NCBI GenBank assembly: GCA_003978135.1
Contig: QOAL01000143.1
Location: 1-5,256, forward strand
DNA length: 5,256 nucleotides
Reading direction: 5' to 3'
Origin: Thermodesulfatator sp.
Lineage (GTDB): Bacteria > Desulfobacterota > Dissulfuribacteria > Dissulfuribacterales > QOAL01
Shown here in pieces: positions 1 through 5,256 of this stretch (within the stretch, counting starts at the first letter, position 1; each line of letters begins with the position of its first letter). The translations under genes were made by a program, and so were the position numbers. The notes under the pieces were generated by a model. That model was not told where the DNA came from and made no database searches. It saw nothing but the letters and a program-made list of their open reading frames with translations.

Positions 1-505
1 CAGAGTGGAAGACTGAACCCAGTTCCTCTTTTATCAGAAGTGGATTGGATGGAAAGAACACCCACTGTATCATCAGGCCCAAATAGGCTAGCAGGAAAAT
101 TATATTGGCAGTTTTCAGAGCTTCTTCCCATTTGATTTCACCTCCCTGTTTTGTTTCACAGAAAAGCACCAGGCTGAAAAACAGCACTGAATTCAGGAGA
201 AATTCACCTAGGAATACCCTTGTGGAATAAACAGGATCAGGGCTGAACGGAATGGAGACCAGGGCAAGAAAATCAAGGAGGAAGACAGCGATAAAAACCG
301 GGGATTTCAAAAGGTCCTCAAGGGAATTTTTGTCGGAATCCTGCCTGCGCCAGAGGGAAAAGGCAAGAAAGATTATGGTGAGTGACAATACTGTCCAGGC
401 AGCAGGCCCGACATTGAAGGGGAGGATGGCAATATAAAGGGCAATGATGATGTTTAGAGTTTTTTCAAGGGGGGTTCCCCTGCCTGTCAGTACGTAAGAA
501 TACAT
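1..505 (-). CDS. O-antigen ligase/polymerase-like membrane protein, N-terminal part (3' end beyond the left edge)
   Basis: An open minus-strand frame starts at ATG 505-503 and runs off the left edge, giving 168 residues without a stop. The protein is strongly hydrophobic, with likely membrane segments near residues 17-32, 35-52, 69-87, 98-116 and 132-151. The stretch after the third segment (SIPFSPDPVYSTR, about 84-96) resembles the S-x-S-x-D-P loop usual near the N terminus of WaaL/Wzy-type O-antigen ligases and polymerases. In that family the protein sits in the inner membrane and joins undecaprenyl-linked polysaccharide to lipid A-core, or polymerises it. The catalytic periplasmic loop would lie outside the window, so ligase and polymerase cannot be told apart. 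Its place after core kinases and glycosyltransferases supports the call. ATG 505 has no Shine-Dalgarno sequence, and the same frame is open upstream to a TAG at 526-524, so the true start is uncertain (see 524-628). No close homologue was recognised residue by residue. Confidence 0.75.
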   Translation of the reverse strand, partial: MYSYVLTGRGTPLEKTLNIIIALYIAILPFNVGPAAWTVLSLTIIFLAFSLWRRQDSDKNSLEDLLKSPVFIAVFLLDFLALVSIPFSPDPVYSTRVFLGEFLLNSVLFFSLVLFCETKQGGEIKWEEALKTANIIFLLAYLGLMIQWVFFPSNPLLIKEELGSVFHS

Positions 506-523
506 AGTGTCGAATGGGTAGAC

Positions 524-628
524 CTAGTGCTGTAAAAGGAAGTTACCCGAGATACCCGCTGCACCGGCTGATCCCATGGTAAAATCAAATTTTATCTCTA
601 TTATGAGATACAGCATATTCACAGCCAT
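524..628 (-). CDS. Small 34-codon ORF in the ligase frame: leader peptide or amber-interrupted 5' end of the ligase gene
   Basis: ATG 628-626 lies 8 bases after a canonical AAAGGAG and overlaps the last 10 bases of the GT4 gene. It opens a 34-residue frame (starts MAVNMLYLIIEIK, ends GNFLLQH) that stops at TAG 526-524. The frame is the same as that of the downstream ligase: after the TAG come VYPFDT and then the Met at 505. The operon's other genes also begin inside or right at the end of the preceding gene, so a translation start here is believable. What the product is remains unclear. It may be a leader peptide whose termination 18 bases before ATG 505 lets ribosomes re-initiate there. It may instead be the real beginning of the ligase, interrupted by a nonsense codon or a sequencing error. 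The first half is A+T rich and uses ATA codons, so a non-functional leader is also possible. No known family was recognised. Confidence 0.4.
   Translation of the reverse strand: MAVNMLYLIIEIKFDFTMGSAGAAGISGNFLLQH
593..610. repeat. Short inverted repeat TATCTC-6-GAGATA in the GT4-ligase gap
   Basis: TATCTC at 593-598 and GAGATA at 605-610 are perfect 6-base inverted copies around an A/T-only hexamer. The stem is weak and no T-run directly follows it on the minus strand, so it does not look like an intrinsic terminator. It could be an operator half-site pair or a small mRNA hairpin just after the start at 628, or chance in A+T-rich sequence. Confidence 0.3.
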
Positions 629-1743
629 CTTCCCGGCTCCTTTGTTAATTTTTCGTAAATTTTTATTGTACTGGCTGCAGTCTTTTCCCAGCTGAAGGCC
701 TTGAGTCTCTTGGAGCCTGCTTCTTTTAACGATTTTGTAGCAACCTTATCGAGCACAACGCTCCTTATTGCATCCCTTATCTGTCTCACATCATAAGGAT
801 CCACCAGCAATGCAGCGTCACCTGCCACCTCCGGCATGGAGGAACAATTCGAGGTTATTACAGGCAGCCCGGCCTGGAATCCTTCAAGTATAGGCAGACC
901 AAATCCCTCGTAAAGACTGGCAAAGACCAGTGCCCTGCTGCAGATAAGCCACGGGATTATATCATCAACAGGACCGGGAGTAAAAATATTCGTAGATTTT
1001 ATCTTGAAAGACTCGGGCAATTGTCCAAGTATCACCAGGCCTGTTCCCTCAGGAAGGGCAGGTAAGGCCATTTCAAAGGCCTTGACGGTTCTGTTGATAT
1101 TCTTTCTCCTGTCCTTGGATGAAAAACTTACGATGTATTGTTTGAACCCTAATCCATGCCTGGAAAGGAGCCTTGTTCTCAGCAGGCCTATTTCATCTCT
1201 GGACATTTCGGCTATGTCCAGGCTGCTTGCAAGATGTACCACATCCACCCTTTCAGGCTCGATATCAAATGTTCTGCACAGGTCATTCCGGGTGGCGTGG
1301 GAGACGGCGATGAAATGGTCTGCCCTTTTTACAGCTGTTTCAAAGGGCCTTAGACGGGATTTTTTGTATAGCTCCGGCAGTTGATACCGTCTGAGATCAT
1401 GGACTGTTAGAAGCCTGGGGACATCTGACCTTGGAGGCATGAAATGGTGAAAGCAATGATAAAGATCAAACTTGCCAAAAATCGTGTGAATTGACGGATA
1501 TGGAAGGAGATTCCAGAGAGCCTCGATCCATCTGAATTTTAATGGACACGAAACGGGAACAGCCCAGTTCCCCAGGTCTTTTAGGAGGCTGTCAGCCAGT
1601 TTCTTGTATCTGCTCTGAAAGGCCAGCAGCATTTCAGGCGGATGTTCAAGGCGGTTTGTTGCATTCAGTAAGCCTGAGGCAAAGGTGAAAAAGCCTGAAT
1701 ACCTGTTTCGCAAAGCTGCATCTAGGTCAAAACATAGCCTCAT
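619..1743 (-). CDS. GT4-family glycosyltransferase, probably LPS core or O-antigen
   Basis: This is a 374-residue protein, the usual length for GT-B fold GT4 enzymes, which transfer a sugar from a nucleotide donor with retention. The C-terminal domain (about 200-365) carries the hallmark block: a phosphate-binding region with RRKN near 212-215, then SLYEGFGLPILEGF at 276-289 with the E-x7-E pair E279/E287, then AGLPVITSNCSSMPEVAGDAA-type sequence and a LLVDPYD motif. The N-terminal half has TVHDLRRY (113-120) and a RADHFIAVSHATRNDL segment (140-155) as in WbaZ/mannosyltransferase-like members. There is no signal peptide or membrane helix, so it should act at the cytoplasmic face of the inner membrane. 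Its ATG overlaps the upstream stop as ATGA (1743-1740) with no good Shine-Dalgarno sequence, so translation probably depends on coupling. Donor and acceptor sugars cannot be read from the sequence. It does not resemble WaaG at the N terminus. Confidence 0.9.
   Translation of the reverse strand: MRLCFDLDAALRNRYSGFFTFASGLLNATNRLEHPPEMLLAFQSRYKKLADSLLKDLGNWAVPVSCPLKFRWIEALWNLLPYPSIHTIFGKFDLYHCFHHFMPPRSDVPRLLTVHDLRRYQLPELYKKSRLRPFETAVKRADHFIAVSHATRNDLCRTFDIEPERVDVVHLASSLDIAEMSRDEIGLLRTRLLSRHGLGFKQYIVSFSSKDRRKNINRTVKAFEMALPALPEGTGLVILGQLPESFKIKSTNIFTPGPVDDIIPWLICSRALVFASLYEGFGLPILEGFQAGLPVITSNCSSMPEVAGDAALLVDPYDVRQIRDAIRSVVLDKVATKSLKEAGSKRLKAFSWEKTAASTIKIYEKLTKEPGRWL
637..643 (-). promoter_or_regulatory. 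Strong ribosome binding site AAAGGAG within the end of the GT4 gene
   Basis: The minus strand reads AAAGGAG at 643-637, inside the Thr-Lys-Glu codons near the GT4 C terminus. Eight bases separate it from ATG 628. It is the closest match to the anti-Shine-Dalgarno sequence seen at any start in the window, and it supports translation starting at 628 rather than only at the unsupported ATG 505. The match could be a by-product of the Lys-Glu codons. Confidence 0.55.
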
Positions 1744-3281
1744 CTTTTTGAAAGGCCCTTCGTGGTAACAAGGTTTCTGACCCGGGCAAGTATATCTTTG
1801 TATCTTGCCTTCCAGGGCAGATGAAAGTCAGTATAAAGTTTAACGAACTGGCTGGTTATTTCCCTGCTGGTAACCAGTTTTTCCAGGGACCTGCACATAC
1901 ACGATATGTCAGCAAGCCTTTGTCTTGAGCTTATCTTTCTCACAATTTTTGTCCCGTCCAGGTCAAAGACCAGGAACTTGTTTTCCCGGGCGGGAAAATA
2001 GATAAAATTGGTGATCTTGCAGTCCCCATGGCATATTCCGCTTTCGTGCATTTTCCATATGAAATAGGCAAGCTCCTTCAGGCACAGGTGCGCGGATTTT
2101 GGGTCAGCCAACTGATTTTGAACCAGTTTCTTGCTGGATGCGGTCTGGTTAATCCAGGGGAAGGCAATGGCACCGTAGATAAGGTTCCATGGATTTCTGG
2201 TCTGAATAAGGGCCAAAGGCATTACCACTGGAATGTGCCGATATGACATCCGACGAGCGATCTGCCAGGTTTTGACCGCTCTTGGCCGTCTGAAAAGATA
2301 GGACATGGCCTTGATGTTGCCTGAACTCCTGTAGGCCTTTACAAATACATCCTGTCCTGCAAGAACTGCCCTCAGGCAAAGCGTGTGCCTGGAATCCTTT
2401 ATCTTTTCCCGCACCAGTGTATTGTCATGAAGACATGTTTCAGGCTCCCGTACCAGTCTTTCAAGGTCTTTTGGGATATTTTCTTCTGTTTTGGGATGGC
2501 GTAAGACCAGATAAGGCCCTTTCCTTTCAATTAGTTCCGTGCCACGAAGTTTTCTTTTTTCTTTTTTCTGCCAGTGCCTTCTCATATTGTCAAAGGCCTT
2601 TTTTTGAATGCTGTATCTTTCTTTCCTGCTCTTGAGCCTGGGAAGGTTCAAGGCAGCAAAGGAGGCCGCCTCAAGAATATTTCTTCTGGGAAGTTTGTCA
2701 AAGAAGGGCGCAAGCACGAATACCATCTGATCCATGATTTCCTCAGGGCCAAGGGGTGCGTTCTGCAGTCTGGCCCTGTGCAGGTCTAGAAGTAGAAACT
2801 GTTTATTCTTTTCATTGAAAAGACAGTTGTTCAGGTGAAAATCAGGTTGAACGACACCGCATCCGGCAATGTCAAATAAAAATTTTACAAACGTGTATTC
2901 AAGTTCCTTTAGGGCATTTCTTCCAAGAAATGGCAGATGACTTTCCAGGTACTCGCCAAGCTCCAGTCCTTCTGCCTTTCTGGCAGCAAAGTATGACCAT
3001 CTTCCCATGCGGGCATAAGCTACAGGCACAGGCGTAAGGTCCCTCTGGGCAAGTTTTCTTGAAATAATCCATTCCTTTCTGGCTGGATCCCTGAGTTTTC
3101 CTGCAGGTCCAGGAGGGATCCTGAAGGCCTTTATAAAATATCCGGAAACCCTTATGATCTTTCTTTTAGGGGCCTCCTTGACCAGACTTGCCTGGGACGC
3201 CCATATCTTTCGTGGTTTAAAATCAGGACTGATTATTTCCCATGATGAATCAGGAGGACAGGCAGTGGGTAATAGGCTCAA
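1740..3281 (-). CDS. Tandem two-domain WaaP/InaA-type (Kdo/WaaP) kinase-like protein
   Basis: This 513-residue protein is about twice the length of a single LPS kinase and shows two complete protein-kinase-like sets. Domain 1 (about 40-215) has a β3 lysine K51 (FIKAF), αC glutamate E70 (KEW), a catalytic loop QPDFHLNN with D147 and N151/N152, and metal-binding DLHRA with D166. Domain 2 (about 295-495) has VKAY with K315, a KTWQIARRM helix where the αC glutamate is not evident, HGDCKITN (418-425) with D420 and N425, and FDLDG with D440. A basic linker (216-255) joins them. The family phosphorylates sugars of the LPS inner core in the cytoplasm; these two domains probably modify different core positions, or one may be regulatory. 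The start is TTG 3281, overlapping the GT9 stop as TTGA, with AGGAG at 3295-3291 nine bases upstream. Substrates are unknown. Confidence 0.82.
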   Translation of the reverse strand: MSLLPTACPPDSSWEIISPDFKPRKIWASQASLVKEAPKRKIIRVSGYFIKAFRIPPGPAGKLRDPARKEWIISRKLAQRDLTPVPVAYARMGRWSYFAARKAEGLELGEYLESHLPFLGRNALKELEYTFVKFLFDIAGCGVVQPDFHLNNCLFNEKNKQFLLLDLHRARLQNAPLGPEEIMDQMVFVLAPFFDKLPRRNILEAASFAALNLPRLKSRKERYSIQKKAFDNMRRHWQKKEKRKLRGTELIERKGPYLVLRHPKTEENIPKDLERLVREPETCLHDNTLVREKIKDSRHTLCLRAVLAGQDVFVKAYRSSGNIKAMSYLFRRPRAVKTWQIARRMSYRHIPVVMPLALIQTRNPWNLIYGAIAFPWINQTASSKKLVQNQLADPKSAHLCLKELAYFIWKMHESGICHGDCKITNFIYFPARENKFLVFDLDGTKIVRKISSRQRLADISCMCRSLEKLVTSREITSQFVKLYTDFHLPWKARYKDILARVRNLVTTKGLSKR

Positions 3282-4474
3282 TGCATCTGTCTCCTGTGTG
3301 TTTTCATGCTGTTACTGGCAGGGTCAAGGCGATTCAGGATTTTGAGCGAAGCTTCCATGACCTCATCCACCTTTATAAGGGCCATACAGTCAGGATTTGA
3401 GCAGTATTTTTCCACGCATGGCTTGCACGGCTTCGGCTTTGAGATCACCTTGTGGATATCAAGATCCTGAACAGGACCAGTGGCCTGGAAGTTGCTGGGT
3501 ACAAACAGTGAAACAGTGGGTGTGCCTACTGCTATGGCCACATGAAGCGGACCAGTATCATTGGTGACCAGGAGGTCAAGCCCGAGAACTATTTCAGGCA
3601 GGTCAGAGATCCTTATAGATCCAGCAAGATTCAACACCCTGCCCTTAAAGGACCCCGTATTATAAACTATTTTCTCTGCAAGCTTCCTGGCAGCCTTTTT
3701 GTCCCCGGCTCCGCCTATGAGACAGATCACAGTGTCTTTATCCTTTTCCAGAAGGCGTTGCCCTAACTGTTCAAAGTTTGCCAAGGGCCACATCTTGTAA
3801 TTGCCGGATGCAGAAAACTGGAAACCAATTCTCCTGGGCTTTTCCAGCAGACAACCTGCTGTGGAATGGATTTCTTCCCACAGGGATTTGCTCCGCCTGT
3901 GGTCCACAGGCAGATCCATCCTGAAATCTGTTTCCCTGTCCAGGGGAACACTGAACAGGTGTCTTATGACTTCAAGACGCTGGTCGATGGCATGTTTTTC
4001 CTGGTCATAGGGAATCCTGCCGGATAAATACGGGGCTGAAGCTTCATCCCTTTGGCCAATTCTGAAAATAAAGGGGATACCTGCAATGAAAGCCATTTGG
4101 GCCGGGCAGGGATCACTGTCATGAAAAATGACGCAAAGATCATATTGTTTCCCCTTGATTTCTTTAAGAAGCCCAAGCCCCCCCTTGTAACCGCCCTTGT
4201 AACCTGAAATGGAATCTATCCAAGGGTTTGTGGCAAAAAGTGCCTTGAATTTTTCCTTGACCAGCAGATGAATTTCAGCGTCTGGCAGAAGTTTCTTTAC
4301 AGCCCTGATGCCGGGAGTCGCAAAAAGCGTATCACCAATGGCAGTGCATGAAACCACAAGAACCTTGTTAATCCTGGACGGCATGAATTTTTCAACAGGC
4401 AAGGGCCTGGTCCTGCCTGAACGGCGGTAAATATGCTCAAGGAAATTTAATATGGCCCTGTTAAGGAATTTCAA
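3278..4474 (-). CDS. GT9-family glycosyltransferase (ADP-heptose:LPS heptosyltransferase-like)
   Basis: This 398-residue GT-B enzyme belongs to the heptosyltransferase family, which adds L-glycero-D-manno-heptose from ADP-heptose to the LPS inner core on the cytoplasmic face. Visible markers are KVLVVSCTAIGDTLFATPGI (37-56), the acceptor-side AIGD loop, a GFQFSASGNYKMWP segment (217-230), LIGGAGD (252-258) and the nucleotide-binding VTNDTGPLHVA (303-313) with D306, T307-G308 and H311. Near the C terminus, cysteines 350, 353, 358 and 363 form a C-x2-C-x4-C-x4-C cluster. About 35 residues precede the first β-strand, more than in WaaC or WaaF. The start is TTG 4474, overlapping the upstream stop as TTGA, with AGGA at 4484-4481 six bases before it; an ATG at codon 31 is an alternative without a visible ribosome site. 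Which heptose (I, II, III) or other sugar it transfers cannot be assigned. Confidence 0.9.
   Translation of the reverse strand: MKFLNRAILNFLEHIYRRSGRTRPLPVEKFMPSRINKVLVVSCTAIGDTLFATPGIRAVKKLLPDAEIHLLVKEKFKALFATNPWIDSISGYKGGYKGGLGLLKEIKGKQYDLCVIFHDSDPCPAQMAFIAGIPFIFRIGQRDEASAPYLSGRIPYDQEKHAIDQRLEVIRHLFSVPLDRETDFRMDLPVDHRRSKSLWEEIHSTAGCLLEKPRRIGFQFSASGNYKMWPLANFEQLGQRLLEKDKDTVICLIGGAGDKKAARKLAEKIVYNTGSFKGRVLNLAGSIRISDLPEIVLGLDLLVTNDTGPLHVAIAVGTPTVSLFVPSNFQATGPVQDLDIHKVISKPKPCKPCVEKYCSNPDCMALIKVDEVMEASLKILNRLDPASNSMKTHRRQMH
3291..3295 (-). promoter_or_regulatory. Ribosome binding site AGGAG for the TTG start at 3281
   Basis: AGGAG at 3295-3291 lies within the last codons of the GT9 gene, nine bases before TTG 3281. 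It decides for the unusual TTG start, since the ATG between them (3287-3285) is followed after one codon by the GT9 stop in the GT9 frame and cannot start this protein. Confidence 0.6.
4182..4204. repeat. 12-base tandem duplication in the GT9 gene (Gly-Tyr-Lys-Gly twice)
   Basis: CCCTTGTAACC occurs at 4182-4192 and again at 4194-4204, a 12-base period that encodes GYKG-GYKG at residues 91-98 of the GT9 protein. The period is four codons, so the frame is kept. It lies in a loop of the N-terminal domain and looks like a small slippage duplication. Confidence 0.6.
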
Positions 4475-5256
4475 TTCTTTTCCTGGTGCCCAGAATGTTT
4501 TCGTTCATGTCGAGCCTTGATTTTGGCTGCCTTCTTCTCGATTGCCTTGATAACACGGGGCTCATCCATGAGATTAAAGCCGGAGACCCTTGAGTAGATC
4601 CTGCAAAAATGAGAAATATCTTCATCTGAGACCAGTTCTCTTGCTGAAAAGAGCAGTTCCCCAAGGTCCTTGATGCGCCAGCGGTCAGAAAGGGTTTTTT
4701 CCTTGATGACCCTTTGAAGGTCTATAAGATGTGGCACCATCTCTTCTCCCCTGAGAAAGAAATGGACCAGGTAAAGGTCTTGATGGGCCAGGCCGGCTCC
4801 ATGCATTCTTCCTACATAGGTGGCAATATTTTCAATAATCCTGTTCTTGAGCCCTTGGTCCTTGCCATTAAGTTCTTTGAGTAATTTTGATGCCCTTTTA
4901 TAGTTGGTAATGGCCAGGGTAAGGTTAAAGGTGCCGCATTCAAGTTTCCCTGCCGCAATAGGGATGACAGTGGGAAGCTCAAGCCTGTGAAACACAATCT
5001 GGGCCTGCCACTCGTGAATGGCGTCGAACTGGAAAAACTTAAGTGAGAACATGTCCTTTATGCGGGATTTAAGGGGGACACTTGTGTAGCGCTTTATATA
5101 TACCTGGACTTTGTGCCCCTTGAGCGGGGACTCAAGAAAGACCCTGCCTGTAGAACGCTGGGAGACCACCTTTTTGACACTTTCATCCTTCAGGTTCCAG
5201 ATATCCCTGGCGTCCTTGAGCCGGTTTTTTTGCAGAAGGCCCAGAAAATCCCTGTT
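4471..5256 (-). CDS. waaP: LPS core heptose kinase, WaaP/RfaP-like (5' end beyond the right edge)
   Basis: The frame is open to the right edge and gives 261 residues, close to the roughly 265 of E. coli RfaP, so only a short N-terminal piece should be missing. Counting from the edge, K55 (YIKRY) is the β3 lysine, E82 lies in HEWQAQ, HGAGLAHQDLYLVHF (152-166) is the catalytic loop with D160, and HLIDLQRV (176-183) carries metal-binding D179. DRWRIKDLGELLFSA (191-205) and the C-terminal AEKKAAKIKAR-like basic tail match what I recall of RfaP (RWRDKDL, EAKATKIRER). RfaP transfers phosphate from ATP to heptose I of the inner core in the cytoplasm, strengthening the outer membrane through divalent-cation bridges. 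GTG 5169 could be taken as a start, but the 29 codons before it continue the family pattern (ARDIWNL..ESVKKV), so it is internal. The gene ends in TTGA shared with the GT9 start. Confidence 0.87.
   Translation of the reverse strand, partial: NRDFLGLLQKNRLKDARDIWNLKDESVKKVVSQRSTGRVFLESPLKGHKVQVYIKRYTSVPLKSRIKDMFSLKFFQFDAIHEWQAQIVFHRLELPTVIPIAAGKLECGTFNLTLAITNYKRASKLLKELNGKDQGLKNRIIENIATYVGRMHGAGLAHQDLYLVHFFLRGEEMVPHLIDLQRVIKEKTLSDRWRIKDLGELLFSARELVSDEDISHFCRIYSRVSGFNLMDEPRVIKAIEKKAAKIKARHERKHSGHQEKN
4481..4484 (-). promoter_or_regulatory. Ribosome binding site AGGA for the TTG start at 4474
   Basis: The minus strand reads CCAGGAAAAGAATTG here, with AGGA six bases before TTG 4474. Together with the 4-base overlap with the upstream stop this favours TTG over the in-frame ATG 30 codons later. 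Confidence 0.5.

Noticed and set aside
252..437. Plus-strand open frame of 61 codons
   Set aside because: It is antisense to the membrane-protein reading frame, and its Arg/Lys-rich sequence is the usual mirror of hydrophobic codons.
471..480. GGGGTTCCCC inverted repeat
   Set aside because: The stem is four bases with a two-base loop inside coding sequence (Gly-Thr-Pro codons); too short to form a meaningful hairpin.
506..618. Intrinsic terminator or clear sigma-70 promoter in the gap before the ligase
   Set aside because: No G+C-rich stem followed by a T-run is present, and the A/T-rich hexamers resembling a -10 box have no properly spaced -35 element.
1004..1384. Plus-strand open frame of 126 codons opposite the GT4 gene
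   Set aside because: It lies wholly antisense to a well-supported GT4 coding region that includes conserved motifs, its composition is serine/leucine rich as expected for an antisense shadow, and no family is recognisable.
2557..2580. T/C-rich low-complexity tract
   Set aside because: It encodes the Lys/Arg-rich linker (QKKEKRK) of the tandem kinase and needs no other explanation; it is not a terminator because translation continues through it.
4461..4664. Second minus-strand frame across the kinase-GT9 junction
   Set aside because: It overlaps the C-terminal part of the WaaP-like kinase in another frame; the kinase frame carries the family-conserved tail.
4471..5169. GTG 5169 as the start of the WaaP-like kinase
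   Set aside because: The 29 codons upstream to the window edge are open and fit the family N terminus, so the gene begins beyond the edge.

Overview
This window is a single minus-strand stretch of a lipopolysaccharide (LPS) core-assembly operon from a Gram-negative bacterium. LPS-type kinases, a heptosyltransferase-family enzyme and an O-antigen-ligase-like membrane protein occur together, which implies an outer membrane carrying core oligosaccharide. The style of the proteins (WaaP/InaA-type kinases interspersed with GT9 and GT4 enzymes, balanced base composition, TTG starts) would fit a Desulfobacterota-like lineage, but that placement is a low-confidence guess.

Transcription runs from the right edge to the left edge. 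At 5256-4471 lies a WaaP/RfaP-like core heptose kinase whose first codons are outside the window. At 4474-3278 is a GT9 (ADP-heptose:LPS heptosyltransferase family) enzyme with a C-terminal four-cysteine cluster. At 3281-1740 is a 513-residue protein with two WaaP/InaA-type kinase domains in tandem. At 1743-619 is a GT4 glycosyltransferase. At 505-1 is the N-terminal part of a polytopic O-antigen ligase/polymerase-like protein that runs off the left edge.

The first three junctions are 4-base stop/start overlaps (TTGA, TTGA, ATGA), so translation is probably coupled and the gene products made in a fixed order. The fourth junction differs. The best Shine-Dalgarno sequence in the window (AAAGGAG, 643-637) leads to an ATG at 628 inside the end of the GT4 gene. 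The frame from that ATG is the ligase frame, but it is cut by a TAG at 526-524, seven codons before the apparent ligase ATG at 505, which has no ribosome binding site of its own. Either this is a 34-residue leader peptide feeding re-initiation at the ligase, or the ligase gene has an early amber codon.

The likely combined role (inference) is that the GT9 and GT4 enzymes add core sugars on the cytoplasmic face of the inner membrane, up to three kinase domains phosphorylate the core, and the membrane protein handles O-antigen ligation or polymerisation at the periplasmic side. I see no tRNA, rRNA, mobile element, CRISPR array or clear terminator.
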